Positions 1-7,367 of a stretch of 19,284 bases of DNA are shown in pieces (within the stretch, counting starts at the first letter, position 1; each line of letters opens with the position of its first letter). The DNA comes from Streptomyces sp. WM6378 (GTDB lineage: Bacteria; Actinomycetota; Actinomycetes; Streptomycetales; Streptomycetaceae), in the NCBI RefSeq assembly GCF_001279695.1, contig NZ_LGDD01000034.1, forward strand, positions 1 to 19,284, written 5' to 3'. Under the pieces are notes generated by a model, which saw only the letters and a list, made by a program, of their open reading frames with translations, did not search any database and was not told the origin of the DNA. Made by a program: the position numbers and the translations under genes.

Positions 1-89
1 GGCGCCTACTGCACAAGCTCCGCTGCAGCACCAACCGCATCACCGACATCGTCAAGGCCGTCGTCGTCCTTCACCACGCCACGACGTGA
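1..89 (+). pseudogene. Transposase C-terminus (partial at window edge)
   Basis: The frame beginning at base 3 is open to a TGA at 87-89 and reads RLLHKLRCSTNRITDIVK followed by a short hydrophobic tail. A tail of this kind (a W/RxLxKLRC-like turn, then RI.DIVKAV.VLHHA) resembles the C-terminus of DDE_Tnp_4-type transposases of the broad IS5 group; this is recall of the family, not a search result. The 5' part lies outside the window, so it may be an intact gene that is cut only by the window edge. The bases just after the stop (gttggaaaaccct) look like an insertion-sequence end and abut a broken serine recombinase, which fits an IS inserted into that gene. Confidence 0.5.
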
Positions 90-102
90 GGTTGGAAAAC
101 CC

Positions 103-240
103 TCCGTACTGCAGCCGGGTCGACTCACCATGGTCCACGACCTGCTGGGGCGTCGATTGCCGGATATAGATCACCGCGAGGCGGTCGCGGTGCCACGGCT
201 GGACCTTGCCCTTAACCCGTTCCCACGGCGCGGCCGTCAT
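103..240 (-). pseudogene. Serine recombinase, 5' fragment
   Basis: The first 46 residues from an ATG at 240 contain DRLAVIYIRQSTPQQV and then GESTRLQYG. This is the N-terminal catalytic start of large serine recombinases/resolvases: the beta strand leads into Y-x-R-x-S, whose serine is the nucleophile, and the STxxQ-like segment follows. Family homology stops abruptly after RLQYG at about 103, where the frame runs into unrelated residues. The rest of the catalytic domain and the whole DNA-binding region are missing. The break coincides with the end of the transposase that finishes at 89 on the other strand, so insertion of an IS is the simplest cause. The same frame stays open upstream to a TGA at about 373-375, so a longer N-terminus is possible. 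Confidence 0.7.
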
Positions 241-505
241 CACGCTCACCGGGATCACCCCGCCCGTCGCGACCGGGAAGGTCACCACCCGCGCGGCCAG
301 AGCCGCCAGCAGGCGCACCGCCAGCCGACGATTCAGCTCCGGAACGGCTCCCCACTGCGGGATCTGGGGAGCTCAGCGACGACGCATTCGTCCATCCCGA
401 CTCACCGCCCTCCTCCTGAGCGGCCTGCCTCTCCCGCAACTGCCGCACGACAGCAGCGGCCCGGAGCAAGCCGTCCACCCCTACGACCGGGACATTCCCC
501 GCCAC
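212..505 (-). CDS. Possible small ORF upstream of recombinase fragment
   Basis: A 97-codon frame from a GTG at 505 begins VAGNVPVVGVDGLLRAAAVV and continues with an alpha-helical, charged segment (RQLRERQAAQEEGG). The first half looks coding and the second half (from about 390) looks less so. An adjacent frame upstream of the recombinase start (about 241-373) also looks coding and includes PQWGAVPELNRRLAVRLLAAL. A small gene preceding the recombinase and now frameshifted is possible. No family is recognised and it may be spurious. Confidence 0.22.
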   Translation of the reverse strand: MAGNVPVVGVDGLLRAAAVVRQLRERQAAQEEGGESGWTNASSLSSPDPAVGSRSGAESSAGGAPAGGSGRAGGDLPGRDGRGDPGERDDGRAVGTG

Positions 506-507
506 AG

Positions 508-663
508 AGTCGCCTATGCTGGCATTATGGCTTGCTCCTTGAGCGGTGCTTCAACCGGCTGAAGCAGCTGAAGCAATGGCGTGGCATCGCGACCCGCTAC
601 GACAAGACCGCCGAGTCCTACCAGGCAGCCGTCACCCTCGCATCACTCCTGATGTGGGCGTGA
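508..663 (+). pseudogene. IS5-family transposase, 3' fragment
   Basis: The frame ending at a TGA at 661-663 reads LLERCFNRLKQLKQWRGIAT, then RYDKTAESYQAA and LASLLMWA. This is the C-terminal block of Streptomyces IS5-group DDE transposases, in which the catalytic glutamate sits in the VERCFNRLK..RG.ATRYDK motif. Everything upstream, including the two catalytic aspartates and the N-terminal domain, is absent. The sequence in front belongs to the minus-strand recombinase region, so this is a truncated IS. The short AT-richer tail up to the next gene (tgacactttgacgacaactcctag) is probably the IS end. Confidence 0.8.
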
Positions 664-690
664 CACTTTGACGACAACTCCTAGGGGGCG

Positions 691-2172
691 TCATACGGGA
701 CGGCGGAGACGCATTGCCAGGGCCGGGCACTGGTTGACGGCGCGGCGGGCGTCGTGTTCCTGCCAGGGGGCGACCGGGATCGTGGCGGAGGTGGGGTAGC
801 CGTGCGGGCCGAGGCGGATGAGGCCGGGGGCTAGCACGGCGCACAGACCATGGCCGGTGCAGCGGGACCAGTCCACCTCGAGCCGGGCGCCCTTCGCGGG
901 TGGGAGGGGCAGTACTCCGCGTACGGGTCGGCCGCAGCCGGGGCCGGACAGGTGGGCGTCGACGTCCTCGGAGAAGACGTCCAGCGCGGTGAGCAGGAAG
1001 CGGGCCGTGCCGTCCGGGTGCGAGCATGCGCCGCCGGCCTGGGCCGCGCCGAGGGCTCGCCGGCCGTCTTCCAGCACCGCGGGCTCGACAGCACCGGCGG
1101 CCAGCATGGCAAGCGCCTCAGCGGCTTCGGGCAGGCCGCGTTTGCACGGTCCGCACTGGCCGGCGGACTCGGCCGCCAGCCAGGCCGCTACCTGGGCGGT
1201 CTCGCCGAGCGGGCAGGTGTCGTCGGGGAGCGCGATGATCGCGCCCGCACCGAGGGTCCCGCCGAGGGCGGCGAGACCGGCGCGGGAGAGCGGAGCGTCG
1301 GCGGCCTCCGATGGGCGAAGCCAGGCGCCGTGATAGCCGCCCACCAGCACTCCGGCGCCTGGCTGGAGGCCACAGGCGTCCAGTACCGGGCCCAGCTGGG
1401 TGCCGGTCGGAACTTCGACGACGAGCGGATCGGCGCCTGGCCGGTTGACGGTGAGCAGGATCGTGCCGGGCTCGGCGGCGGTGCCGACGGCGGTATAGGC
1501 GTCGGGTCCGAGCCGGGCCGCGATGGCGAGTTGGGCCCAGGTCTCGGCGTTGGAGAGCAGAGTTGGGCGGCGGCGCACCCCGCCCGCTGCGCCGTCGGCC
1601 GCCCGGGCCTTGAGCGGCGCCGGTGTCACCGGCAGACCGTTGATGCCCCGGATCAGGGCCCCGGATTCGCCGGAGACGAAGCGTTCGGGCAGCGATACGG
1701 TCCGGGCCGGGCAGGGAAGTTCACGCTCGGCAAGGGCGGCCGGGACCGATATCTCGCCGGGGCTGCCCGCGGCGACGCCGATCACGATCTCCGCGGCGTC
1801 GAACGCCGCCGCGGCCAGGCAGGCGCCGTCCAGTACCAGGTGCGGCACACGGGCGAGCAGCATCTTGTCCTTGACACTGGCCGGTTCGCCCTCCGCGCCG
1901 TTCACCACGATGACCGGCGCTGTGCCAGTGCGGTCGGCGGCGGCGAGCGTGGCCCGGGCTTTGCGGGCGAACGGGAAGCCGGCGCCGCCGCGGCCGGACA
2001 GTCCGACGGCCTCGGCGAGGGCGAGCAGATCCTCCTGGTCCGATTCGGGGAGTGGCGGGTGGACATGGGTGTGGGTGGAGAGGTCCATGCGCTGATGACG
2101 GTCGAGGCCGGCGGTCAGCCGGCCCGGATCCACCCAGCGCACCTCGGGCAGCTTCAGCGGGGCGTTCTTCAT
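691..2172 (-). CDS. NuoF-like 51 kDa FMN/Fe-S subunit fused to ferredoxin
   Basis: A 493-residue protein. Residues about 58-72 (LSGRGGAGFPFARKA) and 91-104 (NGAEGEPASVKDKM) match the FMN/NADH-binding loops of the complex I 51 kDa subunit. An SLBB-like segment follows (about 237-290). The 4Fe-4S motif near 334-346 is ESAGQCGPC, with a later Cys at 383. The first Cys of the usual CxxCxxC is Ala337, so the N3-type cluster has one canonical ligand missing. The C-terminus (about 430-493) is a small ferredoxin with CTGHGLC at 438-444 and CP at 482-483, the three-Cys pattern of actinobacterial [3Fe-4S] ferredoxins. The start at 2172 overlaps the stop of the upstream gene as ATGA, so the two are translationally coupled. 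It probably passes electrons from a pyridine nucleotide through FMN and Fe-S to the ferredoxin domain and the membrane partner; the partner role is inferred. No other complex I gene is present, so this is not the nuo operon. Confidence 0.88.
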   Translation of the reverse strand: MKNAPLKLPEVRWVDPGRLTAGLDRHQRMDLSTHTHVHPPLPESDQEDLLALAEAVGLSGRGGAGFPFARKARATLAAADRTGTAPVIVVNGAEGEPASVKDKMLLARVPHLVLDGACLAAAAFDAAEIVIGVAAGSPGEISVPAALAERELPCPARTVSLPERFVSGESGALIRGINGLPVTPAPLKARAADGAAGGVRRRPTLLSNAETWAQLAIAARLGPDAYTAVGTAAEPGTILLTVNRPGADPLVVEVPTGTQLGPVLDACGLQPGAGVLVGGYHGAWLRPSEAADAPLSRAGLAALGGTLGAGAIIALPDDTCPLGETAQVAAWLAAESAGQCGPCKRGLPEAAEALAMLAAGAVEPAVLEDGRRALGAAQAGGACSHPDGTARFLLTALDVFSEDVDAHLSGPGCGRPVRGVLPLPPAKGARLEVDWSRCTGHGLCAVLAPGLIRLGPHGYPTSATIPVAPWQEHDARRAVNQCPALAMRLRRPV

Positions 2173-3002
2173 TCGCTGCTTCCGGGTTGGGCCAGGCGGA
2201 GCGGCCGGGGCCCTGGTCGCCTGGCGTGCTTCGGCTGTTTGGGTACGCCGTTACTCTGAGCGGATCGGAGGGCCGCCGTTGTCGGTGCTGCGGGCCAGGC
2301 GATCGGGCGGGCGCCGGTCGTGGGGCGCGGGGAGCGCGTGGACAGTGCGGACAGCGCGGCTGGGTGGACGGCAGCGGGCCGGTATGCCTTGGCGTCGCGC
2401 CGACGTCGGCTCCGCGTCCGGTGGCGGCCCAGATGGGAAAGGGAACGGACCAGCAGTGCGAGTGCCACCAGGGCCGCGCACAGGCCGTAGCCCCAGAGCA
2501 CCCACGCGTGCGCCTTGCGCCCCGCCGTCAGCCCGTGCGCCAGGGAGATCGGCCAGCAGACGTATGCCGTCGAGTGCAGCACCCGCCACAGCCAGGGGCG
2601 GCGGCCGGCGAAGTGGCCGCGGAGCACGCCGGTGGCCGTGATCAGGACGAGCAGGTCGGCGGCGATGGTGCCCAGGCTCGCTGCGAGGGCGGTGCCGCCC
2701 GTGAAGGGGACCACCGCGGTCTGCGGAGCGGCGTGCCGCTCGACGACCTTGACGGCGATGTGGATGGCGAGGAAGCCGAGCGCCGCCACGGCGCTCGCCC
2801 GGTGCACCGACTGCACGGCCACCCGCAGTCGGGGGGTCAACACCAGCCGGTCGGTGGCGGCGAGCCCGCATGCGACCACAGCGGTCAGCGAGAGCAGGGT
2901 GAAGACGCCGGCGAAGTAGTCCAGGAAGGCCATCGTCCGGCCGACTGCTGCGGCCGACGCGGTACCGAGCCCAGGACGGGCGAGCAGGGCGACGCTGGAC
3001 AT
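2169..3002 (-). CDS. Ferric-reductase-like multi-pass membrane protein
   Basis: A 277-residue integral membrane protein. Hydrophobic segments are visible near residues 24-48, 70-90, 105-127, 140-158 and 168-188. Histidines lie inside or at the edges of helices (VHRASAVAALGFLAIHIAVK, near 66-84; LHSTAYVCWPISLAHGL, near 140-158), the arrangement of b-heme ligands in ferric-reductase-like and cytochrome b561-like proteins. After about residue 190 the protein becomes a long basic, Pro/Arg/Ala-rich cytoplasmic tail without obvious domains. The ATG at 3002 is chosen over the longer frame to 3077 because GGAAGAAGG lies about 6 bases upstream. Its stop overlaps the start of the NuoF-ferredoxin gene, so the pair likely forms a membrane electron-transfer module. 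The electron acceptor cannot be told from sequence. Confidence 0.82.
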   Translation of the reverse strand: MSSVALLARPGLGTASAAAVGRTMAFLDYFAGVFTLLSLTAVVACGLAATDRLVLTPRLRVAVQSVHRASAVAALGFLAIHIAVKVVERHAAPQTAVVPFTGGTALAASLGTIAADLLVLITATGVLRGHFAGRRPWLWRVLHSTAYVCWPISLAHGLTAGRKAHAWVLWGYGLCAALVALALLVRSLSHLGRHRTRSRRRRDAKAYRPAAVHPAALSALSTRSPRPTTGARPIAWPAAPTTAALRSAQSNGVPKQPKHARRPGPRPLRLAQPGSSE

Positions 3003-3724
3003 GGGGCACCTTCTTCCTTGCGCTCGGGTTGCGCAGCCAAGCCGTGGCGGGACCGGATCGGGATTTCGCATGCCCACGTCGGAGGGGGGGGCATTGCCGG
3101 GACGTGTGGCACCGGCGGCACTACACGGCAGGGCACATCGTTAGCCCGGACCCAGCCCCGTGCCAACCGCTCCTGATACGGCCCACGACCGTATCGACCC
3201 CGGCATCGACACCGGTTTTCCGGGCGCAGGTGGCAGTTTGTCGCCAACGACCGTGCCTAGTAGTTGCCGAGAGCGACGTGACCAGGCTCACCTGTGCAGG
3301 TGCGGGCAGAGTCAAGATCCCGGGCAAGGCGATCGCCTGGTCCAGCAGTACTGCGATCACGAAGAGTGCGGTATTCGCGGAGCTCGGATTGTCGGACACC
3401 GAGACACCGGCGGGCCGGGGGAGCTGGTGTCGGCTGACTGCGGAGATGAAGTCGGCAGGAGAGCCGCGCGTGTGGATCAGGCGGCCCCGGTGCGGCACAG
3501 TCCGGCCTTCATGAGGTCGGCGAGAGGATCGTGCGGTATCACCGATTCCGCCTCAGAGGCGCTGCCCTGGGTCTTCAAATGGCCCCGCTCCCGAGCTGCG
3601 GAGATGGCCAGGATGGGGCCACTTCTAACCGCCCTCGAACGCGTGGCGGAGCCAGCGCGAGCCGCCCCGGTTGGGGCCCGCTGTGGCTCTGGCACCGATC
3701 TTGGGGACCGGTCGTGGAGGGTCC
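3003..3724. other. Region without a convincing gene
   Basis: This stretch contains the promoter side of the membrane-protein gene and the downstream flank of a broken ISL3 transposase. A minus-strand frame at 3121-3498 (125 codons) is G/C-biased at third positions in its first 70 codons and holds a hydrophobic run (TALFVIAVLLDQAIALPGIL), so it may be a remnant of a membrane protein; I recognise no family. An imperfect inverted repeat pairs ttcaaatggcccc (3574-3586) with ggggccacttctaa (3615-3628) and may be an IS-associated hairpin. Confidence 0.4.
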
Positions 3725-4690
3725 CTGGAGCAGGATCATCTTGCGGAGCAGTGCGAATCCGGCGCGTCCGTACAGCTGCATTTTGATCTTCTTGATGCGT
3801 GCCGCGGCGCCCTCGGTTCCTCCAGAACTCCAGTGCAGGGTCGGTCCGGCGACCACGGCCTCCAGGTCGGAGCTCAGTCCACGGGCGAAGCCGGTGATGC
3901 CGGGCAGTGCCACAGCGCAGGCGGCGTCGATCCAGTCCGGTAGCCGGGCGCTGGTACGCGTGGTGAGCATCTCCCCGGAATCGCGGACCAGTTGGTGGGT
4001 CTGCTCCAGTGCCGGACAGGCAACCTGCACGGCCTTGAGCTGCTGAGCCTCGTCTTGGGTGAGCGGTCCGGATGCCGGGTGATCCAGCCGACGACCATGC
4101 GCACCGATGGTGCCGCAGCAGCCGGTGCCGGGGCATCGGTCCATTGCAGGCGGGTACGGGCCCAATCACGCAAGGTGGTGTACGGGACTGGTCGGCCATA
4201 CTCGGCGAGTTCCCTGCGTAGTTCCTTGATGGAGATCCTTCTGCCGGTCTCGTCGATGCGTCGTTGCAGGTAGAACCGGTGGACGTCGAGATGGCTGGTC
4301 CGGGTGTGGCGGCCGGTAACGGTGTCCTGCCAGCGGGCCGCGCGGGCGTACCTCTGGACGGTGTGCTGGCCCCAGCCCGGGTGGCGTGCTATGGCTCGCA
4401 GGCTCATGCCCTCGTTCAACAGTCCGTGCACCATGGCGTGGTGAGTACGTCGACGCTCCGCACGCAGCCCGGTCGGCAGCGGGATCGGTACGGGACTGGC
4501 GGCGCGCACGTCGTCGCTCTCTGCCTCCCCGTGTGACGGGCAGGTCGGGTCCGTGCAGGTCGTCGCGGTGGGCGGCGATGCACTTCTCGACGGCCTGGCT
4601 GAGGTTCTGCAGCAGATGAAATCCGTCAGTGACGTGCAAGGACCAGAGTGCTCCCTCCCCACGGGCACGGATGGCTGCCGACGGCAGCCG
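3725..4690 (-). pseudogene. ISL3-family transposase, frameshifted remnant
   Basis: Three blocks in different frames line up in the order of an ISL3 transposase. Block 1 (about 4561-4650) reads VTDGFHLLQNLSQAVEK, matching the DRWHLxxNLxEAVEK region of the DDE core. Block 2 (about 4070-4480) reads RRTHHAMVHGLLNEGMSLRA and a following helix-turn-helix-like region (GWGQHTVQRYARA), as in the inserted domain. Block 3 (3725-4063) reads LTQDEAQQLKAVQVACPALE, later HWSSGGTEGAAARIKKIKMQ and ends GRAGFALLRKMILLQ, the C-terminal catalytic-glutamate region with SSGxxEGxxxRIKxxK. Frame changes are needed near 4500 and 4065. The N-terminal zinc-binding region is not found upstream, so the element is both frameshifted and truncated. 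Confidence 0.78.
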
Positions 4691-5392
4691 GGGCCGGGGA
4701 GTTGTGGCATGTGAGTGTCGGAGTCCGCGGCTAGTTGCGTCTCCACCGGCCGGACGTGGCCAGTGGCGTCCTTCCGGCACGCGCCGGTTCACTTGCCTGC
4801 TCGCGGCCAAGAACTCGACGGCCCCCTCTTGGCCTGGCCAGAGCGGCGCGGCCGGAACGCACGGATCGGAGGACCCTTCCCGTATCGCCGCCGCCCACGC
4901 TCCTGCAACAGAGCGCGGTTCGGTGCACAGGAGGAACTGCGACCCGGACTGCGCGGCGACGCAGGGCTCTGTTGTGCAGGATCCTGCTGACCCAGAAGGA
5001 CCCATTTTCCGGACCGGGTGCATAGCCCGCAATGAATGGCCGAATAGCGCCGTTCGCGACGTCATTGCTGGTCATGAGGTGGCGAACAGGGACGAATGAT
5101 GACGTTGGATCAATTCTTTGCCGTGAAGGGGCGCATGAGCTCGCGATACGGCCCGAGGTGAGTGGGACGCGGCTCGACGTGGACGTCGATCCGCTGTGCG
5201 AGCAGGACCTGACTATGCCTGGCCGGGGCTGGGCCGGTCCGCGACGCTCCGGTGGCAGGCGGTCGAACTTACGCGGCGCCATTTGGTTGGTACGGCCAAG
5301 GCATAGCCCTCATCGGTGACATCACGGGCCACCGCGGCCCGTCGGCAACGGCTGTGCCACCGTCATGAGCCCTGTGGAAGAGCGGCGCCCAT
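4691..5392. other. Gene-poor stretch, probably IS flank
   Basis: No frame here has recognisable protein homology; the long frames on both strands lack conserved motifs and a plausible start with ribosome binding site. The stretch contains one imperfect inverted repeat: TCCTGCAACAGAGC at 4901-4914 and GCTCTGTTGTGCAGGA at 4966-4981. These resemble insertion-sequence ends, which would fit its place next to the ISL3 remnant. Confidence 0.4.
4901..4981. repeat. Imperfect inverted repeat, IS-end-like
   Basis: TCCTGCAACAGAGC at 4901-4914 is the reverse complement of GCTCTGTTG..CAGGA at 4966-4981 except for a two-base insertion (TG) in the right copy. The arms are 51 bases apart. Ends containing CTCTGTTGCA are common in Streptomyces insertion sequences, so this may be a small non-autonomous element or two abutting IS ends. 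No target-site duplication was identified. Confidence 0.35.
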
Positions 5393-5416
5393 CTACCGGC
5401 CTCCGGAGGCCGGTAG
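5393..5416. repeat. Perfect 24-base palindrome
   Basis: The 24 bases are exactly self-complementary, built from CTACCGGCCTCC and its reverse complement with no loop. It lies beyond the hairpin terminator of the ricin gene, so it could be a second transcription stop, a dimeric protein-binding site or an extruding cruciform. No T-run follows. Confidence 0.6.
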
Positions 5417-5444
5417 AGGCTTCGAGATGTAACGCGGGTGGAAG

Positions 5445-5472
5445 TCGGGGCCGGGAGTCTGCCCGGCCCCGA
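5445..5472 (-). terminator. Hairpin terminator of the ricin-lectin gene
   Basis: TCGGGGCCGGG (5445-5455) pairs perfectly over 11 bases with CCCGGCCCCGA (5462-5472) around a 6-base loop. It begins 11 bases past the stop codon of the minus-strand lectin gene. It lacks a U-tract, which is usual for Streptomyces terminators. Confidence 0.75.
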
Positions 5473-5483
5473 TGGGACGGTGG

Positions 5484-5993
5484 TTATTGCTGGTGCCACC
5501 TGTCGTACTGGTCAGAGGGATCGCAGGGAGTCGTCTGCACAAGGGTGCCGTTGCGCACGCTGGGCGTCGACAGGCAGAGCCCGCTCGACACGTTCTGCCA
5601 CACCTGGTACCAGCCCGAGGGCGGCCCGTTGGGGTTGTCCGCGAAGAACACGCGCCACTGCTGGGCGGTCGCGGCGGCGTTGCAGAACCCCATCCCGACC
5701 GTCCCCGACCCCGCAGCGGGAGCGGTGATGCACCGCCCCGTGTGCTGGTTGGTGAAGGTGAACAGACCGGTCTGGGTGTTGAACCCCTCAAGCCATTTCT
5801 GTTCGGAGCCGCCGGTGCACGACCACATCTGGAGCCTGGCGTCGTTCTCGGTGGCGTTGTCGAGACAGTGGCTGGAGTTCCAGACATTGATCGGACTGAA
5901 GCCTGCGGCCTGCGCAGGCGCGCCGGCCAGGGCGATGGCCAGGATCGCCAGCACCGCCGTGACGAACGCGAACAATCTGCGTCGGATGGACAT
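5484..5993 (-). CDS. Secreted ricin-B-type lectin domain protein
   Basis: A 169-residue protein starting at ATG 5993, which has GGAGAGG a few bases upstream; the longer open frame to 6218 has no such site. Residues 1-30 are a Sec signal peptide: MSIRRRLFAF, a hydrophobic core and GAPAQA before AGFSP. The remaining 140 residues form one ricin-B (beta-trefoil) domain, with three subrepeats visible from the pattern N..S..CLD/CI/CLS followed by a QxW-type end: SEQKW near 66-70, AQQW near 110-113 and DRWHQQ at the extreme C-terminus. Paired cysteines (CLDN...WSC, CITA...FC, CLST...PC) fit a disulphide-stabilised fold. No catalytic domain is attached, so it is probably an extracellular carbohydrate-binding protein. 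It ends in a strong hairpin and is monocistronic. Confidence 0.88.
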   Translation of the reverse strand: MSIRRRLFAFVTAVLAILAIALAGAPAQAAGFSPINVWNSSHCLDNATENDARLQMWSCTGGSEQKWLEGFNTQTGLFTFTNQHTGRCITAPAAGSGTVGMGFCNAAATAQQWRVFFADNPNGPPSGWYQVWQNVSSGLCLSTPSVRNGTLVQTTPCDPSDQYDRWHQQ

Positions 5994-6047
5994 GGAGCCT
6001 CTCCGGATGCGTCGTTGGAAGATCAGCGAGTGAAACTGCTGCTCATC

Positions 6048-6084
6048 GATCCCGGGGCACGAAGTCCCAGGTGCCCGGGGGATC
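6048..6084. repeat. Stem-loop upstream of the lectin gene
   Basis: GATCCCGGGGCAC (6048-6060) pairs with GTGCCCGGGGGATC (6071-6084) with a single bulged base and a 10-base loop. It lies 55 bases upstream of the lectin start and about 140 bases beyond the cupin stop, so it could be the cupin terminator or lie in the lectin leader or promoter. Confidence 0.5.
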
Positions 6085-6224
6085 GCATGCGCGAATTCCG
6101 CTTTCCTGGGTTCCGCCCTCAGCTTGGTGATGCCGGGGTGAGGTGTCGAGCTGTCTTCCGGCCAGCCGACCGATGCACCGTGCACATGGGTCCGTACGAC
6201 GCTGTGGGGCGGAGCCATTCATGG

Positions 6225-7227
6225 TCAGGCGCTTCCGTCGAACTGCGGGCCCAGCAGGACCTGGGCCCAGCGGGAGGGTCCGGGTCCGGGATCGCTGACA
6301 CAGAACCAGAGGGTGCAGGTGCCCGTGGGGTCCTGGAGGGCGGTGAATTCGTCGGCATGGCCGTTCCGAGGGAGTTCGGGCCCGGGATTGCGTCGGCGGC
6401 TCGACCCTCGGAACGCTGATAGGTCGGGGTGGAAGTCCTCGCGCGGAGGGGCGAACACGTCGATGAGCGTGTGCGGTCCTGCTCCCACGGCGCGGATGGT
6501 GTGAACGACGGCCGGCGGGATCAGCGTCATCGAGGGGCTGTTGACCTGGACGTGCGCGTCGTCGCGCCACTCACTCATCCGAGGGGTCCAAGGGGCCCTG
6601 AGGTGGTGGGCGTAGCGCCCGGGGAGGGTCACCGACATCTGCTCGAAGTCCTGGTGGGAATGGGGCGAGAGCCGTTCGGTGTCGCGCGGCCCCTCGTGCA
6701 CCGGAAACCGGTTCACCATCAGCGACGCCGTACGGAAGATCCGGCCGAGGCGCCCTTCCCCGTCGGGTACGTCACGCAGGCGATGGATCCGGATCACGTC
6801 CTGGCCGGACTCGGTGGTCTCCGGCAGCGGTGCGGCTCGCAGGTCTGCCGTGGCGCCGTGGTTGACGGCCTGTTTCATCTGCTCGTCGCAGCGGGCCATG
6901 AACACCCGCGCCACCGTCGTCGCCGACGCCGCACGCACCGTGCTCGTGCCGGCCGGTACGACGACGAGCGCAGGCTCGGTCACCGACGCAGGTGCCCGAC
7001 TGCCGTGCTCCGCCTCCACCACGGCGTCGTCCTGGACGAGCAGTACGTACTCGTCGGGCAGTTGGTGCTTCGTGAGACGGTCACCCGGTGCGAGCTCGGT
7101 GACGGCCACCACGAAGTTCCGGCCGCACACGGACCACGTCCAGCTGCCGCCGGCGGAGACCAGATCCGGGTCACGCTCCGACGTCTCGTCGACGACGGGG
7201 GCTTTCTGCGATTGAGGGGATGGTCAT
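6225..7227 (-). CDS. Cupin-domain protein with 5' frameshift
   Basis: The main frame (6225 up to a GTG at 7130, 301 codons) encodes a two-cupin-like protein. The N-terminal half contains PGDRLTKHQLPDEYVLLVQD and a later VVVPAGTSTVRA. The C-terminal half contains PHSHQDFEQMSVTLPG, then PAVVHTIRAVG and LIDVFAPPREDFHPDL, which look like the two cupin motifs with His, His and Glu metal ligands. The best start is upstream of the main frame: an ATG at 7227 with AAGGAGAGG at ideal spacing. It reads MTIPSIAES and then falls out of frame in a run of five C (7197-7201 on the plus strand as G). Removing one C joins it seamlessly to PVVDETSERDPDLVSAGGSW in the main frame. The gene is therefore either truly frameshifted or contains a sequencing indel. 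It lies downstream of the MarR gene, same strand, probably one operon. Substrate unknown. Confidence 0.7.
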
Positions 7228-7367
7228 CGGACCTCTCCTTCGTCACTGCTCCCCGGGAGTTGTGTGAACGCCTTGAGCCTCGTGCCGGACCGGCCGGGGA
7301 ACAATCGCGAGTTTCCGAGCGCATCGATCGGCCGAGCCGAACCATCCGGAACCTCAGGGCGTCGCGC

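Noticed and set aside
850..2259. 469-codon plus-strand open frame opposite the NuoF-ferredoxin gene
   Set aside because: It is the antisense shadow of a gene with clear family motifs; its composition is Gly/Ala/Arg-rich with no domain.
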